Source of the DNA: Doryteuthis pealeii
Taxonomy: Eukaryota; Mollusca; Cephalopoda; Myopsida; Loliginidae
Assembly (NCBI GenBank): GCA_023376005.1
Contig: CM042143.1
Location: 88,447,140-88,511,139 of the forward strand
DNA length: 64,000 bases
Reading direction: 5' to 3'
Part shown: one piece after another, positions 11,626 through 23,289 of the stretch
How positions within the stretch are numbered: the first letter of the stretch is position 1
Layout of the letters: each line of letters starts with the position of its first letter
Made by a program: the position numbers and the translations under genes
The notes under the pieces: generated by a model
What the model saw: the letters and a program-made list of their open reading frames with translations, nothing else
What the model was told of the DNA's origin: nothing
Databases searched by the model: none

Positions 11626-12066
11626 TCTCTGAATTTTTGAGATGAGGCTTGATGATTAATATTATTTGAGTATTATTTGTATTATTCGGACTATTGTCCT
11701 CATCTTCATTGTTATCTGTACAATTGGATACATGGCCTAGTGGATAAAGGAGTTAGGGTAAGACTGTTCTAAGTGACAGTTATCTCTAGACTCTTATCTC
11801 CTGGTCAGGGGCAGCAGTAACATAGAATAATAATTAACACAGCTTAACGCTTCTACCCCAGCTATAGTTAGTGGAATGAGAACAGGATACCCCTGTGGAC
11901 TGAGTAAAGGGTTAGGTTCAAAGTTCCATGATGGCTCCCGATTACGACAAGATGGTTCCCAAGTCCAACAAGAAATACCTGAAGAAGGCCAGAGGGCACA
12001 TTGGCCGAAACATTGTACAGATAGCGATGAGGACAATGGTCCGAATAATACAAATAATACTAAATG
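11626..12066 (+). mobile_element. SINE family C copy 1: tRNA-like head, hammerhead-like core, terminal inverted arms
   Basis: The left arm (about 11668-11713, ATTATTTGTATTATTCGG...) is the reverse complement of the right arm (about 12010-12060, ...CCGAATAATACAAATAAT). Inside are a tRNA-like A box (GGCCTAGTGGATAAAGG) and, near 11979, CTGAAGA-A-GGCC...GGCC-GAAA. This resembles a hammerhead CUGANGA-stem II-GAAA core with one extra A and no convincing stem I. It lies in the DTWD2 intron just upstream of the exon at 12169. Confidence 0.6.
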
Positions 12067-12168
12067 GTTGTTCTTTTGTCTGGCTATTTCTCGCTCTAAT
12101 CCCTTAATAATTTTTGTTTTTATTTCAATAAACAGGTTTTTTGTTGTCTTTTTTTTTTTTTTTTCTAG

Positions 12169-12263
12169 GATAACCAATGTCTTCGTACCGGGCCAATGTT
12201 ATACCACAGTTTGCCTGCTGGAAAATGTCATATCATCCGTGGAAAAAGATTTTCCCCAGAAAA
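12169..12263 (+). CDS. DTWD2: DTWD2 internal exon
   Basis: The exon starts after TTTCTAG and ends before GTAAGT. It reads DNQCLRTGPMLYHSLPAGK then CHIIRGKRFSPE, in the order and spacing of the DTWD2 segment with the conserved CLRT/VLRT and GKRFS/GRRFS motifs. The phase joins exactly to the exon ending at 5510 (phase 0) and leaves two bases that complete a Lys codon with the next exon. A hammerhead-like SINE ends about 100 bp upstream of the acceptor, with a T-rich tract between. Confidence 0.92.
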
Positions 12264-12570
12264 GTAAGTTCTATGCTTGCTGTTGCTTTTCTGTCTCCTC
12301 CCACCTTGTACTGAAGGAAATTATTACAACGATTTACTTACTAAGTATATATTTTATTAGTCAATAATACTAAATAATTATGTGAAGATGTTGTGCATAT
12401 CAGTGAAGACTCAGTAATAGTGTCCAGCGGGGGGGGGGGGTCATATTCGGTTGGAATTTGCAAGGATTTCTCCTTACAGGTGTGACATAGATCTATTTGT
12501 TTACACCCTCCCACTCACCATGTGTCTTGTAATGATTCTATGTGTTCAATTTTTTTTTTTTTTTTTGCAG

Positions 12571-12769
12571 GTATCCTGAACTTGCCAGTGTGATGAAATC
12601 TCCCAATACAATTTTACTCTACCCTGGAGTGGATGCAATAGACATTTGTGACTTACCCCATCATCCTGATGGTCAAGATACTGGCTACAATCTTGTCCTT
12701 TTGGATGGCACTTGGGCCCAAGCCAGGGGACTCTATCATCAAAATGCAATGGTCAAATGGCCACAGAAG
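12571..12769 (+). CDS. DTWD2: DTWD2 internal exon with the D-x-T-W signature
   Basis: A 66-codon exon follows a long polypyrimidine tract and TTGCAG, and ends before GTAATT. It contains ILLYPG followed by LLDGTWAQA, the Asp-x-Thr-Trp signature that names the DTW domain and contributes to the SAM/tRNA active site. The upstream intron is only about 307 bp, much shorter than its neighbours (6.7 kb and 4.8 kb). The reading frame is open and continuous with both flanking exons. Confidence 0.95.
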
Positions 12770-12865
12770 GTAATTTCACTTTAAGCAATCTGTTGTATGC
12801 CATGCTTTATATTTTGTGTATACCCATACCTGTATACCCATGGTTGTATACAGGTATACTTATCT

Positions 12866-13263
12866 GGTAATCTGAACATTAGTTACATAAATGAGTAACC
12901 TCCTGTTTGTTTCACTTTGAGGAAGCTGTATGTTTTGGTCAGCCATTTTCATTTCACCGTAAATCTACACTGAAAATACAAATTTATTCAAATCAATACA
13001 ATTGCATGTTTTAACACGAAAATACCATAAAATGTGTTCTTAATTGTGCTTGCGCATTATTTGAAATGAACTTAATTGTTATTAAGAACACATTTTATGA
13101 TATTTTCATGTTAAAACATGCAGTTGTATTGATTCAAACAAATTCGTATTTTCACTGTAGATTTACGGTGAAATGAAAATGGCCGACCAAAACAAACAGC
13201 TTCCTCAAAGTGAAACAAACAAGGGGAGGTTACTCTCATTTATATAACTAATGTTCAGATTAC
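12866..13263. mobile_element. Palindromic MITE family FB2, copy 2
   Basis: A nearly full palindrome of about 400 bp. GGTAATCTGAACATTAG ... TTTCACCGTAAATC ... AACACATTTTATGATATTTT ... GATTTACGGTGAAATG ... TAATGTTCAGATTAC. It lies in DTWD2 about 100 bp after the exon ending at 12769. Confidence 0.8.
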
Positions 13264-14466
13264 TTATTTTCTTTGCTTGGATACTTAGCTTCTGTTTCTT
13301 CTATCTTCCATGTTAGCTAGGGTAGGGGGGCCAATTTTCCACGATCACAAATGGAATTGCAGGATCGTTAATCTGAAACGGAATCTGGAATTTTAATGTA
13401 ATTTTCAATAACAAATTAGTCTTTCTTTTTTCTTTTTTCTTCCACATTCTTTGTTTTAATTCTTTCAAAACTTGATAACATTAAACCTTTTAATAAATAG
13501 AACATAACCTAGTAATTTCCTTGAAATTTGATTTTACAAATATTAGTTATTTTGGATTTTAACATTTCAAAAAAATTTGTAGGTATTTGCTATTTCTTTA
13601 AACTAATTTTCTAAACTAACTTCACCTCACTCGTGCTGGTGAACTGAAAGAGAGGTCAACACAGGGTTAAGTGTCCATCACTCCTGTGTTTTTTTTTTTT
13701 TTTTTTTTTTTTTTTCTCCACTAAACTGTTATTTTGAATCTACGCTACACTCACTGTACATAATTAATAAGCTACCTATCAATTACGTAACAAATACAGT
13801 AGTGGGAGGAAAAATCTTTTCGAATGGAAATGATAATTTGGAAATGATACCACAACACTGTTCTTGTTCCTACATTTTCTAATAAACTCTCATTTCTTAA
13901 CTCTTTGCCTACCAAATTTCCCCCATAGCTGTACCAAATTTTCTTGGTATTTCTTTCCCTGTATGATGGGATATTTCATAGTTAAATATCTATTCACCTC
14001 AGAACTCTTTCTATTCAAATAAAGTCCTATTATTTTAATCTGTCCTGCTTACTTATGATGAACTAACCATCTGTTTTTGTACTTTGGTGGGAGAGCCACT
14101 GTGAGCGGTTTAAAAGATTATGGTAGGATTGCAGTGGTGGGAGAGCTGCTGTGAGTAGTGTCAAATAGGTAGTTACGGATGCAATCTTGACCGGGGAGGG
14201 AGGTAAAGATTAATTTTGTACTGTAAAAAGCATTGTAGAAATTTTTTTTTTTTTTAAATAGATAAATAAACCTAACAAAATTGACATTAACTTTTCTATA
14301 AGAATATACAGATTACACTTGATATTTTTTATTTTTTTGTCACTGTAATCTGCAAAATGCTTTTAGAGAATATTAACTTAGTAAAAAGGGGTTAGTTGTC
14401 ATTCTGGATTCCTATCCTTATTGACTGTTATTTCTGTACAAAAATAAGAAAATCTGACAATTTGTG

Positions 14467-14695
14467 GTGAAGTTAGCTCTAGGGAATGTGGAGTACCCCT
14501 TCATCACCATTGCCCCCAGATCCACTCTGCTAGGGTCCCATCTCTGGGTCAAATAGAAAAAATGAGTTTTAAAGAAAATGTATTTAAAAGAAGTTTTAAA
14601 AAATTTGGGTATCCATCAAGAATGAATAAAACAAAACGTCTTCGGCATAAAAATAACCCAACAAAGGTTGATGTACCATAAAATCCAACCAACCT
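14467..14695 (+). repeat. Family B 3' fragment
   Basis: 5'-truncated copy with GGGAATGTGGAGTACCCC, GGGTCAAATAG and the ATAACCCAACAAAGGTTGATG end. Confidence 0.75.
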
Positions 14696-15230
14696 TCCTG
14701 CAGTTTAAATTTTTTCTTTTAACAAACAAGTCCGTTTCTTAAAAAGAATGTTGAAGGCAACATGTAAAACATGTGTCCTATATACAATAACGCAGTAACA
14801 TAATTCCTATAACTGGTCGTCAGTATTCCTAAGAAAAAGTCCCACACAAATCTTTAATGTTTTTAACTTTTACTGTTGATTTAATTTTCAAGTAATATTA
14901 ACTTTATTTATTTATTTATTTATTTATTTTTATTTTTATTTTTTTTTTTTTAATATATGTATAAAATGTTGTCTTTGTTGCTAAGAGGGACAAGGTGGAG
15001 TTTTGGAGAATTTATTTTTTTTCTCTAGACAAACAGCATTTGTTGGCAAGATTTAATTTCCTGTCCATCAATTTATTTCTGACTTTGTGAAAAAATAAGT
15101 AAATAAACCATCCAACAAAGAGTCCAGTGTTGATGTCCTCTTCTTGAAAACATTTACTAAATGTGCATGTATCTTGCTCTGAACACTTTGCTTTTTTTTT
15201 TTCTTCTTTTAATAAAAAAAAAGTTTAGAG

Positions 15231-15371
15231 GTTATAAACAAAGGGGAACCACTCTTGACTGATAAATTTATTTTCCCATTACTCTAACCCTGTCTTTTTC
15301 CCTAGTAGATCAATAAATAAATTTATCAGCCAAGAGTGGTTCCCCTTTGTTTATGTTGGAGTAAAATAACC
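15231..15371. mobile_element. Foldback MITE family FB1, copy 2
   Basis: Short form. Flanked by perfect 9-bp repeats AGTTTAGAG (15222-15230 and 15372-15380). Arms AACAAAGGGGAACCACTCTT / AAGAGTGGTTCCCCTTTGTT. Confidence 0.8.
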
Positions 15372-15654
15372 AGTTTAGAGATTCTTAACTTTTTATAAAC
15401 CTGTTAGCCTTGCTTGATGCTTACATTGTTCCTCACTGAAACATTTCCACCGGTTATCACTCAATAACTGATCATATTTACCAGCTTTTTTCAATCCACA
15501 GAACTTTACCTTTTGACTAGTTATATGGAATTCCTCATTATAGTGAACTGAAGAGTTTGGTTAAAGATATGCAGAAATCCAGCCCATCTTGGATGCCAGT
15601 TTTAATTTGTATTTGGTGCCATCTCCGGTCATCCATACAATACAATCCAGATAA

Positions 15655-16467
15655 ACTGCATCTCTGCAGAGGAGTAAAATCTCTCCAATGGAGCCACCTG
15701 TTGGCCGTGGGTGGCAACTCGGGATGCTGGTGACTGAAGAGTCCATGACCTGCAACACTCCACTTTGGCACTTACTTGGGCTAGACTGGTGGTCGGAGAG
15801 GCCCCCCTCCAATCAATTAGCTAGTCATTTCAAGCCCTAGCACCTATATGATTGTCCTGACCCTATTGCCATTATGGTAACCCCCCCAACCATTTTTATA
15901 TCTGCTAAAAGGCAGTGACTGTGGGTCTCAATGTTCTGGATATGACATTAAACTGCCTCTAGTGCTGAAGTTCCCATTATGGAATTCTGGGGGGTGGAGT
16001 ACCCCTTAATTATTATTGCTCTCAGGTTCACTCTAACCTGGAGAGGTAGTACCTGTTAGGATCCCATCTATGTTTTGGTTTGTTTGTTTTATGGTATATC
16101 AACCCTTTCGGGTCATTTAATGCCAAAAACAAGTCTTTTTGATAAGTTTCTGTTTCAAGTTCTTTATATCTTCAAATTGGTATAGATAATTTTTAACTTT
16201 TGGTTTGTTTAATGGTATAACTCTGTGGGTTATCTAATGCCAAAAACCATTAATGTGGAATAAAAGTTGTTACTTGGGTTTTCTTTACTAGTGTAATTTT
16301 TGTAGATATATTTCGTGGATGTATTTTATATCTATGGGTTAAATAGATCAAAAATGTTTTTTTTTTTTTTTTAAATATTTTTAAATTAAATACCCAACAA
16401 GGAATAAAACAATGTCCTTGGCATAAAATAACCCAACAAGGGTTGACATGTGGTAAATCCAACCAAC
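15655..16467. repeat. Family B composite: one + copy plus inverted 3' tails
   Basis: A + strand copy runs from about 15655 to 16072. It is followed by minus-strand 3' tails at 16073-16130 and 16201-16250 (TTTATGGTATATCAACCC, TTATCTAATGCCAAAAACC) and another + tail at 16330-16467. The tails can pair with each other. Confidence 0.65.
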
Positions 16468-16976
16468 TATAATAAACTGTTACTTTGTTTATGATTGAAT
16501 AATTTTATGTTATGGCATTTACATTTTTTTTTTCAAATGGGTTATAAGTGTATCTTTACTGGGACAATTCTGTAATCGGAATGTCTGTATTTACCAACCC
16601 CTCCACACAAGCTGGATGTAACACATCTATTTTTTTTAATTTACCAGGTTTGAATTTAGTTTTCTCCTAGATCGGTTATTATACCATGGTTAGAGTTCAG
16701 TATGTTGTCTAAAGGACTTGCCAAGAAGAATGATAATATAAGAGGAAATTAGGACATTTAAAAAAAAATTTACTCCCAAATTGAAACCATAAGACTGCTT
16801 ATCCCTATAAGAATTAAATGTGGTTTTAGCTTTAGTGGCTAAAACTGCTTACAATGTTGGGAGGCTTCTAGGAAGTCTCTAACATAAGTGAACATATACA
16901 AAAAAATCAAAGTACATAACAAAATACAGACTTTATTGTCTGAGCACATGTAACATAAAATAGACAAAATAGGATT

Positions 16977-17163
16977 ATTTCCTATAACTCCAACATAAAA
17001 AAGGGGAACCACTCTGAATGAATTTTATCTGTTAATTAATAAACCCACTATTTTCCCATTAAACTAGCCCTAACTTGAACACTATCTTTTTTCCTAGTAA
17101 ATCAATAAATAATTTATCGGTCAGTGATTCCCCTTTTTTATGTTGGAGTTATAGGAAATATCC
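16977..17163. mobile_element. Foldback MITE family FB1, copy 3
   Basis: Arms TTTCCTATAACTCCAACATA / TATGTTGGAGTTATAGGAAA, with the core in reverse orientation relative to copy 1. Flanks CAAAATAGG / CAAAATAGT. The two inner arms differ in subtype. Confidence 0.75.
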
Positions 17164-17245
17164 CAAAATAGTTAGGACGAATGTCCTGAGGAAGGAAGTT
17201 TTTGTAGTTCATCTTGAGGCTACTAAATGGAGAAGAGTCGGTTAC

Positions 17246-17288
<43 letters not shown>

Positions 17289-17571
17289 AGCCTTAATGGA
17301 TAGACACAACTTGTCTAGTGCATCTTTTTGGATGCCAGATGAGTTCTTCCCGGGCTGTTTAAATAGCCCTCTACTGGCAAGCCCTGGTGGAAAGGGAAGA
17401 TAACTCTTTTCCACTTAACTCTATGATTGAATAATTTAATGGCATTTACCTTTCATCAAACGGGTTGTAATTGTCTTTTTTGTCTGCAAGGAATTGTAAT
17501 TTTTTTTTTTTTTTTTTTGTAAACTAATCAAAAGGATCTTCTGGATTAAAATTTTTTCTTTTTTTCTTCAG

Positions 17572-17700
17572 GTTCAAATCAACAGTGGAATGATCAGTAA
17601 ATATGTGATCCGTACTCAACCAAATGATGTGTGCCTCTCCACTGTAGAATCGGCAGCAGTTGCTCTTTCGTTCCTGGAGAAGAAACCCCAAATTATTGAT
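17572..17700 (+). CDS. DTWD2: DTWD2 internal exon
   Basis: Exactly 43 codons, phase 0 at both ends, between TTCTTCAG and GTAAGT. It contains YVIRTQPND and CLSTVESAAVAL, matching the conserved YVIRxQP...CLSTxExAAVAL block of DTWD2. A short foldback DNA element starts 45-46 bp after the donor site (17745/17746-17917), so the pre-mRNA would carry a strong hairpin just downstream of this exon. Confidence 0.95.
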
Positions 17701-17745
17701 GTAAGTTTACTTTTTAGGCTTTTCATTTCTGCCCTTTCAATTTTG

Positions 17746-17917
17746 GGTTATTTCCTATAATTCTAACATAAACAAAGGGGAACCACTCTTAACTGATAAA
17801 TTATTTATTTATTGATCTACCAGGAAAAAAGACTGGTTTAGGGTTAGTTTAATGGGAAAATAAATAATCTATTGGTCAAGAGTGCTTTGTTTATGTTAGA
17901 CTTATAGGAAATAACCC
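17746..17917. mobile_element. Foldback MITE family FB1, copy 4, 45 bp after a DTWD2 exon
   Basis: GTTATTTCCTATAATTC / ACTTATAGGAAATAACC ends; flanks CAATTTTGG / CAATTTTGT. The right arm has a small deletion around AAGAGTGC. Confidence 0.78.
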
Positions 17918-18511
17918 AATTTTGTTTACAATGAGAGCCCAATTGCCTGGATTTTAGCCTAAAATCTGAGGGTAATTTTTTTGTATTGTATTATTGGTCC
18001 AAACTTCTTTTGCAATGTATTAAGCGGTTTTCACTCATTTCTAAAAGTGCTTGTAAATTTGTGTTCAATATTCAATAAATACTAGCAGGACCTGTGGATG
18101 GACCACAGATATAAGGTCACTGCCTGCTAGCCAAGAAAAGACAGGTGATTTTCATCTGTTTGTTCTAGGTAACTTTAAATTACCACACTGTAAATGTAAA
18201 GTATTTTCTTCTCGTCGATTGCCATAAAAATTCATAGCTACATGAATATTTTTACTTTTAGTATTTTAATATAGTGAAGGTTACTGTAGAAATTTAATTC
18301 TCAGTAATAACAATTGTTCTGAAGTAGAATTGCTCTATGGACCACTAAAATATCACCGAGGACCCCCAATATGGTAATTTTTTGTGTGAACCCAAGTAAT
18401 GTTACATGGATCTCCCAGGAGTCTGTGTAGACTCGGTTAAGAACTACTACACTAACCCATCCCACCAACCATTCCAAACAGATATGTACAGTATTAATCA
18501 GGTTTATTTCT

Positions 18512-18606
18512 AACTAGTGGGACGTGTGGATATACTACAGTATGATAATTTAATTATTACATTTAATGTTTACTTAAGAACTGACAATAGTTTGATATGT
18601 GTAAAA

Positions 18607-18642
<36 letters not shown>

Positions 18643-18878
18643 GATTAATGTTAGCTCAGTCGGTAGAGCGTTCAGCTAGAAACCACAAGGTTCCTAGTTC
18701 GATACCGGTCCTCGCTAACTCGGCGTATGAGTAGCACATGGATCTGTGCGGTAAAGGAGCTGATGGTAGGTGTGGCGCTCCACCTAAGATGCTAAAACAA
18801 TCTCCTTGGTCTAGCGCTATTGAAAAGGGGATAGACTCCCTCGCTGACTGGCTGATACTGACTCTAGGCTGCCCCATC

Positions 18879-18923
<45 letters not shown>

Positions 18924-19168
18924 GCCCTACTCTTATTTTTCTGTGTAGCATTCCTTTTTTCCCATTGTTCTTTATAACAAAAATGGAATGATCCATTATT
19001 TAGCTGAGGTGACGACACTCTTAAGAAATGAGAATACGGTGGATAAGCAACAGCAGATAATCAGGATTTACATTTTCGCATTTCATCTTGGGTGGTCTCA
19101 TTTCAAGCCAGAGGGTGTAGCAAGATAACTGTCATACTTTTAAGGAACCTGCATATTAATATAGTGAT
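18512..19168 (+). repeat. Family E repeat, copy 2, split by a SINE
   Basis: The 5' half (18512-18608, ACTAGTGGGACGTGTGG) and 3' half (18923-19168, AGCAACAGCAGATAATCAGG) are separated by SINE A copy 3. It ends about 35 bp before the last DTWD2 exon. Confidence 0.7.
18644..18922 (+). mobile_element. tRNA-derived SINE, family A copy 3, with (TA)n tail, nested in family E
   Basis: It has GTTAGCTCAGTCGGTAGAGCG and GGTTCCTAGTTCGATACC boxes with the full body, ending in a (TA)n tract at 18882-18922. It interrupts a family E element whose two halves lie at 18512-18608 and 18923-19168. Confidence 0.88.
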
Positions 19169-19201
19169 ACTAAAATTTCTTTTCTCCCTTTCTTTTTTCA
19201 G

Positions 19202-19342
19202 CTTCTAACAAAACCCTTGGAAGCATTATGCCAATTCCAACTTGATCATGGTGCCCAAAAACATCAAAGCAAAGAATATCTCATTAAAAATGGACTTTAT
19301 AAAAGAAAGGTAAAATCTTCTCAGATGAAGGACTCACACTAA
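19202..19342 (+). CDS. DTWD2: DTWD2 probable last exon
   Basis: The exon starts after TTTTTTCAG, in phase 0 with the preceding exon. It encodes LLTKPLEALCQFQLDHGAQ and then KEYLIKNGLYKRK, matching the conserved C-terminal LQALCxFQLxHGAQ...KEHLLKNGLY segment. Reading through, the frame adds VKSSQMKDSH and stops at TAA 19340-19342. A GTAAAA follows KRK at 19310 and could be a weak donor. I prefer read-through because the family has only a short basic tail after this motif and the final segment is not split in the human gene (recalled, not checked). The in-window DTWD2 exons encode about 217 residues; the N-terminal exon is missing. Confidence 0.85.
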   Translation, partial: LLTKPLEALCQFQLDHGAQKHQSKEYLIKNGLYKRKVKSSQMKDSH

Positions 19343-19637
19343 CCAAGCTCTCTGATTGGTTACTTTAATCAGCCAATGGATTTTTAGGATAAAAAAATCT
19401 AAACTGTACTTCAATCTAAAAAAAAAAAAAAATTGAAATTTTGTTTACTTCTGAAATATTTTTATGTAGTTTGTTTTTATTTTTGATTTTAAAGTTTTTA
19501 TGATGGGAATGGGTGTGAAGACAAAGTATAAAACTACTGCAAATAAGCAGCAATTTATTATTTTAAATTATAAATCATATGTTGCCCTTTCATCATCCTT
19601 TTTAAAAGGAGTCTGTTCTTTTTAGTGAAGCTATATA

Positions 19638-20106
19638 CAGGGTGATTGTAAAGTAAATCTATTTTTAAAAAAACTTATACATTTCTGATTTTACAAAAAA
19701 AAATAAGAGCACAAATTCTATATGGGCACCAGTGTTTGCCTCTCAAGACCCTCGGGAATCGCATCAACTGATCTTCCTAGGAACTCTTGTGGAATGGCAG
19801 AAATAAATTCTCGTATTTGTCCTTAAAGTTGTATATAAATACACATGTAGACTTGCTCTTTCAACAGAAAGAAGTTGCAAAGTGTTAATTCAGGACTTGT
19901 GGCCGGCCACACATGAGGATCATGTTTACCGATCCATCTCTCAGGAAAATGGTGATTCAGCCATTCACAATCAACAATAACAGAATGTGGAGAAAAGAAA
20001 AACAGATTTGTCATATTAAGAAACATAAATTAACAAACTGAGAAAAATATAACTGCATATAAAAAAAAAATTAGTTTACAATAGGGTTTATTTTTTCATC
20101 ACCCTG
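19638..20106 (-). mobile_element. mariner-like DNA transposon, internally deleted, with transposase remnant
   Basis: Terminal inverted repeats CAGGGTGATTG (left) and ATCACCCTG (right), flanked by TA on both sides (19636-19637; 20107-20108), as in Tc1/mariner. The minus strand around 19835-19980 encodes HHFPERWIGKHDPHVWPATS then PELTLCNFFL, matching the RWIGRxGPxxWPPRSPDLTPxDFFLWG signature near the C-terminus of a DDE transposase. At 469 bp it cannot encode a full transposase. Confidence 0.8.
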
Positions 20107-20204
20107 TATTTTCCTTTTTTTTTTTTTTTTTTTTTCTCTTAACAATTTTTACAAGTGACCATTTCAAGTAAACTATTAAGTTATATTAAAGTTCATATTA
20201 GACT

Positions 20205-20443
20205 GCATCTAATGGTGAAGTTCCAATTTTGGAGAGTGTGGAGTACCCCTCCATCACCATTACTCTGAACCAAATGGTAGTACCTATTAGGGTCCCATCT
20301 ATGGGTTAAATAGAAAATGTTTTTTAAAAATTGAGTTTTTTTTTTTTAAATTGTATACCCATCAAGCATGGAAAGAACAATGTCTTTGGCATAAAATAAC
20401 CCAACAAGGTTTGACATGCTATTAAAAAAACTATAAACCAAAC
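20205..20443 (+). repeat. Family B 3' fragment
   Basis: GATGGTGAAGTTCC to AAATAACCCAACAAGG, then the terminal TTGACATGC. Confidence 0.75.
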
Positions 20444-21661
20444 CATTAAAGTTCATGAATTGAAATTTAACTTTGCATAGCTTATCTTTGACTAGCTATA
20501 AAAGAAATTTGTGTGTAAATCTGGTTGTAAATGCACATTAAATGTCTTGTGAGATATATATATATAAATGAAATTTATGTGTAAAGCCATTCAGAAGAAG
20601 TTTTGTCTTAGAGCTGAAAGAACAGCCATATTAAATTCTCTTAAGTTCTCTGCAAATCTTGGAATTTAAAAAAGAATCCTCATTGCCAATTTATCATCTT
20701 AGAAAATTGGTAACTAAAATCTTCACTTTAAAATGAGGATAAAGTCTGAACAATTATCTGATATAAGATCCTTTTCAGAATTCATCAAATAAAGAAAGAT
20801 TTTAAAAGAACAATGTAGAGACTTTCAAAGAATCAATTTTGGATATAAAAATTCATCCAAAACTTTTATGTACATTTTCATACCCAAAACTTTTGTACAT
20901 TTCTGTCACAAAAAATGATCAGTTTTGTTTTAGAGTGTCTAATTCTAATAGATATATAGAAAATGTTATTCTAATATTTAGCATATGTGTTCATATGCCC
21001 ATCTCTTTGAGTTTTCAAATATTTTTATATAAAATGAACCTCTTTTGATTTCAGTTTGTTTTTGTTTTGTTTTGGGTTTTTTTTTTGTTTTTTCATGAAT
21101 GTTTTTGTCAAAAATACCCCCCCCCCCCCCATCTAAGTCTTCATCAAAATCAATTTTACAAAATGGCTGCATGAAAATAAGAATTTGATACTTTAACAAA
21201 TTTCAACTCCAACAGATGAAGAAAAAAATAATTTCTATGAAACTTACAGAAAAAGTGCTGGACACTTTAAAGATGATTTTATGAATATTTTCAAAGAATC
21301 CTTTCCCCATCCCCTACATGATAATAAACATCAAACATTATCAACAAATTTCTATTTATTAATGAAATATCAAATACCTATCATTGTTTTTTGGAATTAC
21401 CTCTATTACAAATTCCCAAACTCTAAGTTCTTCCTATTTATTTTATTCCTTTTGATTAGTTAGAAAGCAGGTGTAAATTGTATTTCATTGTATCAGTAGT
21501 TAAAAACACTAATTCATTCATATCCAAAAGTATAACACGTCTCCAATAATAGCTTTTGTTGATTTGTGTAAGACACAGTTTTCAACAGCACAAAAACAAA
21601 GTTATGTCCATACTAAACTGCTGCTTCTCTTAATTCCATTATCTAAACTCTACAACACTCC

Positions 21662-21697
<36 letters not shown>

Positions 21698-22768
21698 TTA
21701 TGTTAAGGAAATAACATGGAATGGGTTAATTATCAAGTTTTTCTAAGCTGGGAGTTTTGCATAAATGTATAAATAAAAATAAAATAAAATAAAAATGTAA
21801 GAATTCATTTGCAATTTGATTTGTTTTTATCTTTTTCCATCTACATATTTTTATATCAACTTTTTAATAAAAAAAAATTTTAGAATTTTAATTTTTTTCA
21901 TGATTTATTCTCAAGAATTAATATCTAAGATAAAAAAAATCAAATAATTTGAGTAGAGAATTCATCAGTGAAGTCATTTTGATTTAATGTCGGGATCATG
22001 ACGTTTTTGTTATTTTTAATTTTTATGGTTTTCTTCCAAGGGACTGTGACTTTATACTAAGACTTTTTTATTTTTTTTTTAACTACACTGATAAAAATTC
22101 TATGAAGATTGCATGGATTTTTACCCCCCCCCCCCTTTTTTTTTTCTTTAACTTTCAAAATGTCACAAGCAGTGATATTTTTACAACCCTATAAAAACAA
22201 AAACCAGAAATAATGGCAAAAAAGAATGTAAAAGATCAGGACAATTGAAATTTGAATTGTATGTGGATTGTGGGGGTGGGGGATATGTATCTGGTGACAT
22301 GAGTAAACCTTAAAATAACCACTCCACTTGTAAAATGGGCATTTGCTGTTCTATAAAAATATTTTCAAAATAAAATTTGAAAAATTAAAACTTAATGTTT
22401 TTCTTTTTGTTTTTATCAAAGCTGAAAATTCTTTTAATATTTTTCTGTGAATGAATTTCCTGTATTCTCCTGAAAAATATTGGGTTTTCAACTCTAACAG
22501 ATGAAGAAAAAAATAATTCCTATGAAACTTACAGAAAGTGCTGGACACTTTAAAGATGATTTTAAAATCTTTGTTTTTTTTTGTTTGTTTTTTTTTGTTT
22601 TTTGTTTTGTTTTTTTTTACATTTATCTGAAAGTAATTTTATCAATGAAAGGAACTTTTTATGAATTTATTAAAAATTATTTTACTTAGAAATTTTTTAT
22701 TGTATTTTCTGAATATCAATGATAAACAGAATTTGGTCAGGTTTTGACTAGTAAAATAATTTAAGAAT

Positions 22769-22811
<43 letters not shown>

Positions 22812-22922
22812 CAAAGATTTATTCAAACTTTTTATTTGTATAAGTTTGTTTTTATTTATTTATTTTTATTTTTATTTTTTTTTTTTTTCAATTGTGAAGG
22901 ATTTTTCCTTGCAATGTTATGT

Positions 22923-23128
22923 TGGGGCCATGCTTGTGGCTCAATTGGTTGCGTGCCAACTCGGCGCATGAGTAGCACAGATTGGATGATCTGGTCTGCG
23001 GTAAATTGGAGCTGACGGTAGTTTTGGTGTTCCAGCTCAGCAAAAAAGAATCTTCCTTGTCTAGCACTAGCAAAAAAGGGGATAAACTTTCCTCGTTGTT
23101 TAGCTGATACCGAAAATAGGCCACTCTG
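22923..23128 (+). mobile_element. tRNA-derived SINE, family A copy 4, head deleted
   Basis: The A-box-like GTGGCTCAATTGG passes directly to CCAACTCGGCGCATGAG, so the anticodon/B-box part is deleted. The body is complete but diverged. Confidence 0.75.
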
Positions 23129-23289
23129 CCAAATTTTATGTTGTGTATAATTAATTTGATAGCCTGTAAATCAATAATAGTTAATTTAAAATCTAAAAAC
23201 AAACTATTTCTGTATAAATCACTATTTACTAATCATAAAATGAACTAAGTTTTCTAATCAAGATGTTTATGGGTAGTTCAAAACAAGTT

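Noticed and set aside
18656..19018. 120-codon minus-strand frame
   Set aside because: It reads through SINE A and its (TA)n tail; the same antisense frame appears in other SINE copies.
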